A DNA stretch of 64,000 nucleotides from SMWN01 sp965221455 (GCA_965221455.1 OZ244890.1:1488001-1552000); one strand, 5' to 3'; positions 27,300 to 35,946 are shown, counted from the stretch's first letter. The notes: a model not told the origin generated them from the sequence alone. Made by a program: numbers and translations.

Positions 27300-28433
27300 T
27301 TACATAAAGAACAAGTTAAGGTAAGGTTTAAAGACATATAATCTGTCTCGCTGTTGTCCGGTAATTTCCTCTAAAATCTCTTTTTTAATCAGTGAGTCAA
27401 TCATAGTATTGGCGGTAGGATGAGTGATTTCCAGCGTTTTCTCCAGCATTGCCGCATTGAAAACCGGTTGGCGGTAAAGTAATTTCATAACTTTACGAGC
27501 GAGAGAAACGCGTTTACCAAGGCTTGCTATCTCTTCATCCACTTTGCTTTGTAATGCCAGAATTTGACTGAATACATCCCGCCCTTTAATCGCAGTTTGC
27601 TCTAAACCACTGAGAAAAAAACAGATCCAGTGAATCAAATCGTTACTCATACGCACGCGAGTCAAGGCATCGTAGTAGCTGGAACGGTTACGCTCGAAAA
27701 AATCCGACATATAGAGCGAAGGTTTGGCAAGCACACCGTGGGAGATTAGATACAACGGAATCAGCAAGCGACCGACTCGACCATTACCGTCCAAAAACGG
27801 GTGGATGGTCTCAAACTGGTAATGGCTGATCGCGATACGAATCAAATGGGGCACGGTAATTTCCTCGTTATGCCAAAATTTTTCCAGGTCTCCCATTAAC
27901 TCCGGAACACTATCATGATGCGGTGGAATAAATGCGGCATCGCTCAAATTAGACCCGCCAATCCAGTTTTGACTACTGCGAAACTCGCCCGGTTGTTTAT
28001 GCTCACCACGCACCCCCTGCATCAAGGTGGCGTGCGCTTGTTTAATCAAACGGTTGGACAAAGGCAAATCTTCCAGAGAACTGACAGCGGCATTGGTTGC
28101 TGCAATGTAGTTTTGTACCTCATGCCAGTCATCGCGTTTTTCCGGGGGAATTTGTTCCTCTGCCATCAACACCTCATCAATGCCCGTTTGTGTACCCTCA
28201 ATCTTGCTGGAGGCTTGCGCCTCTTTGACCACATGCATCCAAATAAACAAATCAATATTGGGCACGATCAGAGAAAAGGCATTTAACTCACCGAGGGCAT
28301 GATTGGCACGTTCCAACAAACTATTGATGGTTGGGTCTTCCCATCGCCAGCCATGATTAACCGGAACAGGTTCAAAACTTTTGTATTGGTAACGCCGTTG
28401 CCAGCGTCCGGCTTTGAAAGTCTCAAACTTCAT
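27300..28433 (-). CDS. Fic family protein
   Basis: This 377-residue protein has the Fic catalytic motif IHPFLDGNGRVGR (about residue 210), expected to transfer AMP or a related group to a protein hydroxyl. An N-terminal inhibitory helix motif SSKIEGT (about 76) would keep it autoinhibited. A C-terminal winged-helix region (about 300-370) may bind DNA. Fic genes of this class are common inside type I restriction operons between hsdS and hsdR. Its ATG overlaps the TGA of the small hsdS-tail relic upstream (ATGA), a typical hsdS-fic junction that survived after the rest of that hsdS was lost. Confidence 0.92.
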   Translation of the reverse strand: MKFETFKAGRWQRRYQYKSFEPVPVNHGWRWEDPTINSLLERANHALGELNAFSLIVPNIDLFIWMHVVKEAQASSKIEGTQTGIDEVLMAEEQIPPEKRDDWHEVQNYIAATNAAVSSLEDLPLSNRLIKQAHATLMQGVRGEHKQPGEFRSSQNWIGGSNLSDAAFIPPHHDSVPELMGDLEKFWHNEEITVPHLIRIAISHYQFETIHPFLDGNGRVGRLLIPLYLISHGVLAKPSLYMSDFFERNRSSYYDALTRVRMSNDLIHWICFFLSGLEQTAIKGRDVFSQILALQSKVDEEIASLGKRVSLARKVMKLLYRQPVFNAAMLEKTLEITHPTANTMIDSLIKKEILEEITGQQRDRLYVFKPYLNLFFM

Positions 28434-28573
28434 ACAGCCTCCCCAAAAGTCGGCAACTGGTTGCAGTAATGTTCATAATTTCCTTCCTTTGGCAGGGTAC
28501 TTGCGTTGTCCGCATTAAAAATCCCCGCCTCTGGTGGTCTTTTAGAAAAGCAATCACACCCTCCATAGCGCAT
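28430..28573 (-). pseudogene. hsdS: hsdS 3'-end relic
   Basis: A 47-codon frame ends in NYEHYCNQLPTFGEAV, which matches the C-terminus of the intact HsdS (YEHYRNQLLSFKEAV). The upstream residues do not look like HsdS. The stop overlaps the fic start. This is the original 3' end of an hsdS gene adjoining fic, now separated from the intact hsdS by the 2.2-kb repeat field. Confidence 0.75.
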
Positions 28574-28636
28574 TCGCGTAGTGCAGTGTTACAGGGAAAC
28601 GATTTATAGTTTTTTGTTACTCGCATGATACCACCC

Positions 28637-29282
28637 CGTCATTGCGGGTTTCCCCTCGTCATTGCGAGTTTCCCCCGTCATTGCGGGTTTCCCCCCGTCA
28701 TTGCGGGCTTCCCCTCCGTCATTGCGAGCGAAGCGAAGCAATCCAGATGGCGGCTCAAGGGCGCAGGCCGAAGCTTGCGGATCCCCCGTCATTGCGAGTT
28801 TCCTCCGTCATTGCGAGTTTCCCCCGTCATTGCGAGTTTCCCCTCGTCATTGCGAGTTTCCCCCGTCATTGCGGGTTTCCCCCCGTCATTGCGGGCTTCC
28901 CCTCCGTCATTGCGAGCGAAGCGAAGCAATCCAGATGGCGGCTCAAGGGCGCAGGCCGAAGCTTGCGGATCCCCCGTCATTGCGAGTTTCCTCCGTCATT
29001 GCGAGTTTCCCCCGTCATTGCGAGTTTCCCCCGTCATTGCGAGTTTCCCCCGTCATTGCGAGTTTCCCCCCGTCATTGCGGGTTTCCCCCGTCATTGCGA
29101 GTTTCCTGCCGTCATTGCGAGCTTCCTGCCGTCATTGCGGGTTTCCCCCGTCATTGCGAGTTTCCCCCCGTCATTGCGAGTTTCCTCCCGTCATTGCGAG
29201 TTTCCCCTCGTCATTGCGAGTTTCCCCCCGTCATTGCGAGTTTCCTCCCGTCATTGCGAGCGAAGCGAAGCAATCCAGATTA
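28637..29282 (+). repeat. Array of 27 units of a GTCATTGCGRG-type repeat
   Basis: I count 27 occurrences of GTCATTGCG in about 640 bp. Most are 19-21 bp units of the form CGTCATTGCGRGYTTCCYCC. Three units (near 28718, 28906 and 29250) continue as GAGCGAAGCGAAGCAATCC, the full palindromic element. The first two of these are followed by the same segment (GGCGGCTCAAGGGCGCAGG), giving an additional 188-bp duplication. The units contain no stop in any forward frame, which creates long spurious open frames here. Units adjoin each other with no unique spacers, so this is not a CRISPR. Confidence 0.95.
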
Positions 29283-29464
29283 AACAATATCTTCATATAA
29301 ATCGTTCCATTTCGGGTTATGTTTTTCAATCAGGGCAAGTTTTTTTTGCGGGAGCCAGCTTTAATCTGTTTTTCTCTGGCAATGGCATTTTGCATATCTT
29401 CAAATATCTCAAGGTATCCTGGCTTATCTTTAAAGTTCACTGGATTGCTTCGCTTTGCTCGCAA
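29280..29464 (-). pseudogene. GIY-YIG C-terminal relic, copy 1 (frameshifted)
   Basis: This has the same sequence as the copy at 29664-29849 but with one base fewer in a T tract (eight T, where copy 2 has TTTCTTTTT), which breaks the frame inside the basic SRKKK segment. It is not a functional gene. Confidence 0.75.
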
Positions 29465-29485
29465 TGACAGCAGGGGGTAATGCTT

Positions 29486-29548
29486 TCAAGCGGTCTCATG
29501 GATTGCCGGAAGCCGGTTGCGGTAATGTCTGTGTTGTTTGTGGTGATG
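29486..29548 (-). pseudogene. hsdS 3'-end relic inside repeat unit 1
   Basis: Read on the minus strand, this stretch ends in a tail like QYRHYRNRLPAIHETA before a TGA. This matches the C-terminal EHYRNQLLSFKEAV of the intact HsdS. Only about 20 codons are recognisable. Confidence 0.65.
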
Positions 29549-29663
29549 TTGTAAGTCGTCATTTTTTCCTGTCATTGCAAGTTCTGTCTCCCCGTTATTG
29601 CGAGCTTCCCCTCGTCATTGCGAGTTTCCCCCCGTCATTGCGAGCGAAGCGAAGCAATCCAGA

Positions 29664-29849
29664 TTAAACAATATCTTCATATAAATCGTTCCATTTCGGG
29701 TTATGTTTTTCAATCAGGGCAAGTTTCTTTTTGCGGGAGCCAGCTTTAATCTGTTTTTCTCTGGCAATGGCATTTTGCATATCTTCAAATATTTCAAGGT
29801 ATCCTGGCTTATCTTTAAAGTTCACTGGATTGCTTCGCTTTGCTCGCAA
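29664..29849 (-). pseudogene. GIY-YIG C-terminal relic, copy 2
   Basis: The 61-codon frame includes YLEIFEDMQNAIAREKQIK, then SRKKKLALIEKHNP and WNDLYEDIV. This is the C-terminal half of a GIY-YIG nuclease of the type with an AIAREKQIK helix (catalytic Glu) and a terminal W-x-DLY. The N-terminal GIY and YIG strands are absent. The first residues (RAKRSNPV) are read from the palindromic element, from a TTG, so there is no genuine start. Confidence 0.8.
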
Positions 29850-29870
29850 TGACAGCAGGGGGTAATGCTT

Positions 29871-29933
29871 TCAAGCGGTCTCATGGAATGCTGGAAGCCG
29901 GTTGCGGTAATGTCTGTATTGTTTGTGGTGATG
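29871..29933 (-). pseudogene. hsdS 3'-end relic inside repeat unit 2
   Basis: The minus-strand frame ends QYRHYRNRLPAFHETA-stop, a diverged HsdS C-terminus. It is the same element as in unit 1 with one change (F for I). Confidence 0.65.
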
Positions 29934-30049
29934 TTGTAAGTCGTCATTTTTTTCCCGTCATTGCAAGTTCTGTCTCCCCGTTATTGCGAGCTTCCCCTCG
30001 TCATTGCGAGTTTCCCCCCGTCATTGCGAGCGAAGCGAAGCAATCCAGA

Positions 30050-30235
30050 TTAAACAATATCTTCATATAAATCGTTCCATTTCGGGTTATGTTTTTCAAT
30101 CGGGGCAAGTTTCTTTTTGCGGGAGTCAGCTTTAATCTGTTTTTCTCTGGCAATGGCATTTTGCATATCTTCAAATATCTCAAGGTATCCTGGCTCATCT
30201 TGAAACCTCACTGGATTGCTTCGCTTTGCTCGCAA
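30050..30235 (-). pseudogene. GIY-YIG C-terminal relic, copy 3
   Basis: This is another 61-codon copy of the GIY-YIG C-terminal half, with AIAREKQIKADSRKKKLAPI. It differs from copy 2 at a few residues (for example GS to DS, LIEK to PIEK) but has an intact frame. It lacks the N-terminal catalytic strands. Confidence 0.8.
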
Positions 30236-30256
30236 TGACAGCAGGGGGTAATGCTT

Positions 30257-30319
30257 TCAAGCGGTCTCATGGAATGCTGGAAGCCGGTTGCGGTAATGTT
30301 CGTATTGTTTGTGGTGATG
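30257..30319 (-). pseudogene. hsdS 3'-end relic inside repeat unit 3
   Basis: This is the same HsdS C-terminal tail relic (RHYRNRLPAFHETA-stop on the minus strand) as in units 1 and 2. The corresponding part of unit 4 is cut after the first codons near 30641-30654. Confidence 0.6.
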
Positions 30320-30435
30320 TTGTAAGTCGTCATTTTTTTCCCGTCATTGCAAGTTCTGTCTCCCCGTTATTGCGAGCTTTCCCTCGTCATTGCGAGTTTC
30401 CCCCCGTCATTGCGAGCGAAGCGAAGCAATCCAGA

Positions 30436-30619
30436 TTAAACAATATCTTCATATAAATCGTTCCATTTCGGGTTATGTTTTTCAATCGGGGCAAGTTTTT
30501 TTGCGGGAGCCAGCTTTAATTTGTTTTTCTCTGGCAATGGCATTTTGCATATCTTCAAATATCTCAAGGTATCCTGGCTCATCTTGAAACCTCACTGGAT
30601 TGCTTCGCTTTGCTCGCAA
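30436..30619 (-). pseudogene. GIY-YIG C-terminal relic, copy 4 (frameshifted)
   Basis: This is the fourth copy of the GIY-YIG C-terminal half. The T tract in the basic segment is two bases shorter than in copies 2 and 3, so the frame is broken. Confidence 0.75.
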
Positions 30620-30740
30620 TGACAGCAGGGGGTAATGCTTTCAAGCGGTCTCATGGATTGCTTCGCTTCGCTCGCAATGACAGCAGGGGGCGATGCTTTC
30701 AATCGGTCTCACTGGATTGCTTCGCTTTGCTCGCAATGAC
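30597..30740 (-). repeat. Three inverted copies of the palindromic element
   Basis: GGATTGCTTCGCTTYGCTCG followed by CAATGAC occurs at 30597-30623, 30655-30681 and 30714-30740, spaced by 58-59 bp. It is the reverse complement of the element at 29251, 29635, 30021 and 30407. Single inverted copies also lie at 29442, 29827 and 30213, where they bound the GIY-YIG relics. Confidence 0.9.
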
Positions 30741-30792
30741 AGCAGGGGGTAATGCTGTCCAACACCTCATCGATCGACGTAAATTCTTCCAC

Positions 30793-32040
30793 TCAGACAG
30801 CCTCCTTAAAGCTCAGAAGCTGATTACGGTAATGCTCATATTGTTGGCGTCTTGCTTTAATTTCAGCGGGCAGGCCGCTGGATATATCATTCACCAGTGC
30901 ATCAAATTTATCGAGGATGGCGACGATTTCTTGTTGGACTGGAAGGGGTGGAATGGGGATTTTAAAATTTGAATATTTGGAAATCCAATGACGGGCATGA
31001 CTCGATGGCTTGTATCGAATGTTTTTCATTGCGTAATAAACATATTTGAAGTTCACCCCTTCTTTTGGCGTTATCATCTTCATCGCAGAGCTTTTAACTT
31101 TGAAATTAAAATCTACCCAATGAAAAGAAGTGGTGAAGTCATCAAAAATAATAACAGGTTCGTCTCCACTTGCTTTGTAAATGCCATCGGTTTCATTCGT
31201 ATAACCGAGAATGAAACTGTCGCCTGCTGTTAAAACAGGTATAGAAAAGCTATCTTTATATTTGGTGGAATTTACAATATACTTTGTTGGTTGAGTGTAA
31301 TCTAAGCATGTTTTTACAGGAGCATACTCCACCCCATCCGGACAATGCTTTTTGATTAAATCATTAAGCGGGTGATTAGTTAAACTTTGCCCATCAAAAT
31401 TTAGAAGTTTATCGCGGTAATGGGTGTATTGTTTTTGGCGTGCCTCCAGCTCCGCCTCCAGCTCCGCCTCCAGCTCCGCCTCCAGCTTGGTGAAGCTATC
31501 CAGAATATCAACAATTTCTTGTTGGACTGGAAGGGGTGGAATGGGGATTAGGATTTTTGCAAAACTTTTTTTTGATATATTAAACCGCGTCACTCCATTA
31601 GCTGTTTGTATGATTTGCTTGCGTATTGATAAATCTCTGAAAAGATATTTCAATAATTCTGGCAAGAATATCTGTTTATCAGTGAATCTAAAGCCAAAGC
31701 AAAAACTATTGAGATAAATAGGCTCATCAATTTTTTGAGTTAAAACAGATGACATACCACACTCTTCAGCATTTTCTGAGGAACCTGTAAATAAGACATC
31801 GCCAATACAAACTTCATTTTGTTTTTCACCTTCAGAAATTTTAACCAAATCTAGCTTACTTATATTAATAGCAATATTTGAAAAAATATTTTTATAAGAT
31901 ATGTATTTAGCATTGCCTTGGCTAAAGTCTGTTCTAGATTTACCGCTGAGTCCGCCATAAAGGAATCCTACCTCTCCAATCTCTTTAAACTCCACACCAT
32001 CCGGACAATGCTCTTTGATCAACTCATCCATTCTGCTCAT
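30793..32040 (-). CDS. hsdS: Type I restriction enzyme, S (specificity) subunit
   Basis: This 415-residue protein has two target-recognition domains with the usual internal repeat: DELIKEHCPDGVEFKEIGEV at the start and DLIKKHCPDGVEYAPVKTC at about residue 230. Each half ends in the IPPLPVQQEIV box and a long helix (KQYTHYRDKLLNF, QQYEHYRNQLLSFKEAV). The central spacer helix carries tandem LEAE units. It is intact and starts 19 nt after the HamB-like gene. Downstream, the expected fic start is displaced by the repeat field. Confidence 0.95.
   Translation of the reverse strand: MSRMDELIKEHCPDGVEFKEIGEVGFLYGGLSGKSRTDFSQGNAKYISYKNIFSNIAINISKLDLVKISEGEKQNEVCIGDVLFTGSSENAEECGMSSVLTQKIDEPIYLNSFCFGFRFTDKQIFLPELLKYLFRDLSIRKQIIQTANGVTRFNISKKSFAKILIPIPPLPVQQEIVDILDSFTKLEAELEAELEAELEARQKQYTHYRDKLLNFDGQSLTNHPLNDLIKKHCPDGVEYAPVKTCLDYTQPTKYIVNSTKYKDSFSIPVLTAGDSFILGYTNETDGIYKASGDEPVIIFDDFTTSFHWVDFNFKVKSSAMKMITPKEGVNFKYVYYAMKNIRYKPSSHARHWISKYSNFKIPIPPLPVQQEIVAILDKFDALVNDISSGLPAEIKARRQQYEHYRNQLLSFKEAV
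31444..31488 (-). repeat. 12-bp tandem repeats in the hsdS central spacer
   Basis: Three full copies and a partial copy of CTCCAGCTCCGC (plus-strand view) encode LEAE repeated about three and a half times in the helix between the two recognition domains. In EcoR124-type enzymes, the number of 4-residue TAEL repeats at this site sets the length of the gap in the recognised sequence. Confidence 0.9.
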
Positions 32041-32059
32041 ATGTGATCGCCCTTACTCA

Positions 32060-35000
32060 TTACAAAACAGAATCTTGGATGATCCGATTCACTATATCGT
32101 TTTTGCCGGGCGCTGTTTCCAGGTCAAACTTGCTTTTTTTGACAAAGGTTCTTAGTTTTTTAATATCTTCATACAGGGTTTTATCCGTGATGGTATTTTT
32201 CACCCGGCTTAAGGCAAACCTGGGCACGCCAATAAAAGAAAGCTTCACCGATGGTTCATCTTTAACCCCGTAAAAGGCATAAGAAGGCAGCAACTTATTT
32301 TCGTCGTTGCTGATGTTTTGATAAATGGCCATGCCCCAGGGGATATAATTTTTTAATCGGGAGAAGATATATCCCGAGCATTCATTCAGTTCCAGTGATT
32401 GTGCCCGGGCGATTTGTGGAATCGTTTCTCCGTTAATCCAGCCCAATAATATCCCTGCTACCAAACGGGGATCAAATATCCCCGTTTGGCGTCCCAGGCT
32501 GATTTTAAGTTCCGGAATACGGTGAATGGCATTAATAATGACCGCTAATTTTCGTTGATTATTATCACGCAGGCATGCAGACAGTAGTGGTCTGTTTTCT
32601 TGAGTTATCCCAATGATTGTGGCCAGGCTAATATCTGTAATCCCCAGCGTATCAGCCAGCTTTAGTTGGCTCACTTGTTTATTCTTGATTGAGTCAATAT
32701 ATTGCTGACTGAAATCAACCAGTTTTTTGTGTGTTTCCAAGAGATCGTCAGCTTGTTTAAAATACAATGAATTGGTCAGCATATTCACAATATCTTGCCT
32801 TTTCACGGCGTCCGGGTTGCATTGGTGGCTGATATTCATTAAGTGATTCAGATAATGCAGGAAGTTTTGGGCGGTTGGGTTGTCTTTGATAAATTGATAA
32901 TCAATCTCCTGATTTTCGTCCAACGCATCAAAAAAATTTTTCAGGGAGGAAACGGTATCTTCAATATCCTGTGAAATAAAGGATTCCAATCGTTCTTTGG
33001 TTTTTTTATCGCTGCCTTTCCAGCCCAGGACAATATGCCCTTCCGTATCTTTGTATGCCCGTCCGGCACGGCCTGCAATGTTCCAGAATTCACTGTGGCT
33101 GAGCGCTTTGCTATTGTTACCTCCGCCCAGGGTAAGCGTTTCAAAAATCACTGTTTTGATAGGGAAGTTCATCCCTTGTGCCAGTGTGGTGGTGGCAACA
33201 AGAACCTTGATGGCGTCATTCGAAACCAGGTTTTCTATGGCTTCTTTCACCAGGGGAGGGAGCTGACTATGATGGAAGGCAATACCTTTATCTAGCAAAG
33301 CCAAAAGATTATGGCCATCCCCTAGCTCTTGTTTAATTAGTTCTTGAGCATAATCAAGTTTTTGCTTGTCGGGTGGAAAATTAAACTTTTCAGATAATGC
33401 TTGTGCCAGTTTTTCGGCGCTTCCAATGCCTCTATGTAAAATAAGTATACATCCTTGTTGTTTTGCATATTTTTCAACCAGGATGGCATTGCGGACCGTA
33501 TCGTTTATTGCATCTTCGTTGAGTGCTTGCTGTACGGTTTGCGGATTGATTGATAGGTCAATGCTGATATCTTCTTGAATGATTGAGTTCCTTGCGGAGG
33601 GAAGATAGTTGATTTTGCTTACCGTCTGGCTGCGATGCAAGCTGTGATACGCCACATATTGTTTGGTAGGCGTCCATTCCACACTCCTCGCAACAGAAGA
33701 ATCACTGCTTAACCATTTCGCCAGTTCTTCCTTGTTTTTGATAAAGGGTGTCAGTAACAGGTAGGATAATTGTTCATCGTCCTGTTTTAGACTGGCAAGC
33801 AGAAACTCCCAAACGCTGCCACGGGTTGTATCACTGATATTATGCGCTTCATCAATAACCACCAGGCGTAGCCTGTCAAGCAGGTTTTGCTCCCGGTTTT
33901 TCAGCAAAAAATTCAGTTTTTCCGGGGTTGAGACAAGAATATCCGGTTGCTCGCCAATGAGTTCTTCCTCTAAATCATCAAAATGATTATAGGGCAATAA
34001 TTGCTCTACCTTTAAATCAGAAAAACTGTTTTTTAGACGCCTTAAGGTTTGATTGACCAGGGCGTTGGTGGGTGCAATATAAACGCACAGGCAATTGTTC
34101 TGATACAATGATCTTGTATAAAGTATTTTTAACTCGGCAAGTAATGTCTTCCCGGTGCTTGTTGGCATGCTCATCACTGTGCTTTGACGGGATGCAAGAA
34201 TATCGCTTAAAACAGCCTTTTGAGAGGGGAATAGAGAGAGGTGAAATGTACCCCGCTCTAATTGTTGTGTAATAAAATCCTTAAAAAACGGGACGCGATT
34301 CGCTACAGTCCAAACCGAGATTTCATAATGCTTGTGCAAAACAAAACGCAGTAAACTGCAAATCAGTTCCCATGTGCGGTTGCCTGTTTCTGCAAACACC
34401 CTGGTTGCATTGCTCATACCATGGTTAATGCTTGCCTCGATGTTTGAGCCGTTACCCTCTAATAAATAATGTTGTAGTGTTTCACACAGGCCAACGACAT
34501 TACTCAATGCGATGATTTGGTATAACTGTTGTTCAGAATGGATGTTTTCAGCTTTCTGTAGACTTGCAAATTCTTGTTTTAGTTTTTCCAGATTGGCTTT
34601 TCTTTGATTGAGTTCATGATTTGAACGAACAGGAAAGCTGAATTGAATGATAAACTCCAGTGTGCGTTCTAAAAAACCATCCGGGCTTGATAAGGTGTTA
34701 TCTTGTGTTAACAAGGTTTGTTTTTCCGCCAATACGGCATAGGCACTTAAATAAAAATAATTCTCCCAGCTTTTTTTTGATTCAAAGAGAATGGTGGCCA
34801 GCTCGTATATTTTAATGGCAATTGTTTCAGTCTCTATCCCGTTGGCTTGTATTTCACTTTCAATAGAGGGATTATTTTTGATGTATATAAACAAGGCGTT
34901 TAATGCAAAGAATCTGGTGGTAATATCACTGATGTCGTGGGTCTGGTCGATGGTTTGATCAAAGTAGTTGTTCAGTTTGGTTTTCTCTTGCTCTGATAAA

Positions 35001-35065
35001 ATACTCAGCAAGGCGGAAATTTCTTCCCCTTCGGGTAACAAGATGTTTTTAAGTTGCTCAATCAT
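32060..35065 (-). CDS. hamB: Hachiman-type SF2 helicase (HamB-like)
   Basis: This 1001-residue protein has Ski2-like SF2 helicase motifs: Walker A PTSTGKTLLAE (about residue 300), IDEAHNI (about 403), LVATTTLAQGMNFP (motif V) and FWNIAGRAGRA (motif VI, about 658). The N-terminal 280 residues and the C-terminal region are helical without other known domains. Size, motif spacing and a small PD-(D/E)xK partner immediately upstream (8-nt overlap) fit HamB of the Hachiman (HamAB/AbpAB) anti-phage system, in which the helicase senses DNA and releases the nuclease. An alternative is another defence helicase of similar build. Confidence 0.75.
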   Translation of the reverse strand: MIEQLKNILLPEGEEISALLSILSEQEKTKLNNYFDQTIDQTHDISDITTRFFALNALFIYIKNNPSIESEIQANGIETETIAIKIYELATILFESKKSWENYFYLSAYAVLAEKQTLLTQDNTLSSPDGFLERTLEFIIQFSFPVRSNHELNQRKANLEKLKQEFASLQKAENIHSEQQLYQIIALSNVVGLCETLQHYLLEGNGSNIEASINHGMSNATRVFAETGNRTWELICSLLRFVLHKHYEISVWTVANRVPFFKDFITQQLERGTFHLSLFPSQKAVLSDILASRQSTVMSMPTSTGKTLLAELKILYTRSLYQNNCLCVYIAPTNALVNQTLRRLKNSFSDLKVEQLLPYNHFDDLEEELIGEQPDILVSTPEKLNFLLKNREQNLLDRLRLVVIDEAHNISDTTRGSVWEFLLASLKQDDEQLSYLLLTPFIKNKEELAKWLSSDSSVARSVEWTPTKQYVAYHSLHRSQTVSKINYLPSARNSIIQEDISIDLSINPQTVQQALNEDAINDTVRNAILVEKYAKQQGCILILHRGIGSAEKLAQALSEKFNFPPDKQKLDYAQELIKQELGDGHNLLALLDKGIAFHHSQLPPLVKEAIENLVSNDAIKVLVATTTLAQGMNFPIKTVIFETLTLGGGNNSKALSHSEFWNIAGRAGRAYKDTEGHIVLGWKGSDKKTKERLESFISQDIEDTVSSLKNFFDALDENQEIDYQFIKDNPTAQNFLHYLNHLMNISHQCNPDAVKRQDIVNMLTNSLYFKQADDLLETHKKLVDFSQQYIDSIKNKQVSQLKLADTLGITDISLATIIGITQENRPLLSACLRDNNQRKLAVIINAIHRIPELKISLGRQTGIFDPRLVAGILLGWINGETIPQIARAQSLELNECSGYIFSRLKNYIPWGMAIYQNISNDENKLLPSYAFYGVKDEPSVKLSFIGVPRFALSRVKNTITDKTLYEDIKKLRTFVKKSKFDLETAPGKNDIVNRIIQDSVL

Positions 35066-35882
35066 TGTTGTAAAAGCTTTTTACAAAGGCATCGATATCT
35101 CGATTGAATGCCCAGACAATGCCGATGGTTTCTACGTTTTTAGTCTCTAATTCCGAGAAGTTTTGAAAATCCGCAAGTGTTTTTCTTTGCAGGATTTCCG
35201 CATGATCACGGATCAGGAAAGGAAAGATAATCAGCCGTTTGATCAATATGCCGGGCGAATCTTTTGCGCCGATTAAATCCAGCAGAAATTTTATATATTT
35301 CTCAAACTGACTTTGAGGATTGCGCAAAGCCTCGCTCATTGAGCATATTTCTTTTAAAAGCCTGTTGTTGGTAAAATCCAGGACCTTTTCAATATCCTTT
35401 TTCAGGTCGTTAGCGGATCGACAAGGGATGTTTGCATCTTGTGATGCCTTGACTTCTGCGACAACGAATTTCAAATCTTGTTTTTCCTGAACACCTGTCA
35501 CATCAATCCCCGTACTGTGTCGGTCGGCATCTACAGTGGATTTGTTTAATTTTTTATTTGTCCGATCAAAGAAGATACATTGAAATTCTTTTGCTAATAA
35601 AAACTCCGCCATAAATTCAGTGACCGTGGACCGCCTGACATCAAAAGCTGGAATAAGGTGATTTTTTGGGGTGGATAATCTTTGGTAATCCGCTATCAAT
35701 TGTTTCTTATCAAGGCTACTCGCTCCATATATTTCTAGTAATTCAGCAAAGTTTTGTGCCCGGTGATTGATTTTTTCTGCTATGTAGCTATTCAGCTCTT
35801 CCCGGTTTTCCACATAGGAATAAAGCCTGGTTTCAATGCTGCCAAAACATTCTTCTTGTTGTAACTGGAACTGACTCATCAT
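35058..35882 (-). CDS. hamA: Hachiman-type nuclease (HamA-like, DUF1837-type)
   Basis: This 274-residue protein shows a PD-(D/E)xK-like core: an upstream Glu in TVTEFMAEFLLAKEF (about residue 92), the Asp in STGIDVTGV (about 126) and the E-x-K in VVAEVKAS (about 141). This organisation, with an N-terminal helical part, fits the HamA/AbpA (DUF1837) family. It degrades DNA once its HamB partner is triggered, protecting the population by abortive infection. It overlaps the helicase gene by 8 nt and follows hsdM by 64 nt. The family assignment rests on motif order and partner, not on a search. Confidence 0.65.
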   Translation of the reverse strand: MMSQFQLQQEECFGSIETRLYSYVENREELNSYIAEKINHRAQNFAELLEIYGASSLDKKQLIADYQRLSTPKNHLIPAFDVRRSTVTEFMAEFLLAKEFQCIFFDRTNKKLNKSTVDADRHSTGIDVTGVQEKQDLKFVVAEVKASQDANIPCRSANDLKKDIEKVLDFTNNRLLKEICSMSEALRNPQSQFEKYIKFLLDLIGAKDSPGILIKRLIIFPFLIRDHAEILQRKTLADFQNFSELETKNVETIGIVWAFNRDIDAFVKSFYNND

Positions 35883-35889
35883 CTTTGTC

Positions 35890-35946
35890 CCTTAAAGTTT
35901 TTCATCCAAATCCGCCACGATGGTTTCAATCTGTGTTCATCCGTGG
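35890..35946 (-). pseudogene. hsdM 3'-end duplication scar
   Basis: Between hsdM and the HamA-like gene, the minus strand encodes QIETIVADLDEKL before a stop. This is a variant of the last residues of the intact HsdM (QIDAIVADLED). It indicates that an hsdM 3' end was duplicated when the downstream genes were inserted. Confidence 0.65.

Larger units (their letters stand above)
29251..30654. repeat. Tandem ~385-bp repeat, three full copies and one partial
   Basis: Units begin at 29251, 29635, 30021 and 30407 (periods 384, 386 and 386). Each contains, in order on the plus strand, a forward palindromic element, a GIY-YIG C-terminal relic (antisense), an inverted palindromic element, an hsdS 3'-end relic (antisense) and a few short GTCATTGCG units. 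The fourth unit stops after the first codons of the hsdS relic and continues into two more inverted palindromic elements. Copies are nearly identical; they differ mainly by length changes in a T-rich tract, so the amplification is recent. Confidence 0.95.

Noticed and set aside
28637..29282. Possible CRISPR array
   Set aside because: Units follow each other without unique spacers of constant length, units vary among themselves, and no cas gene is in the window.
28625..29467. Three overlapping plus-strand open frames of over 200 codons
   Set aside because: They are translations of the 20-bp repeat array in all three frames, which has no stop codon; the products are low-complexity repeats of the unit and have no start context.
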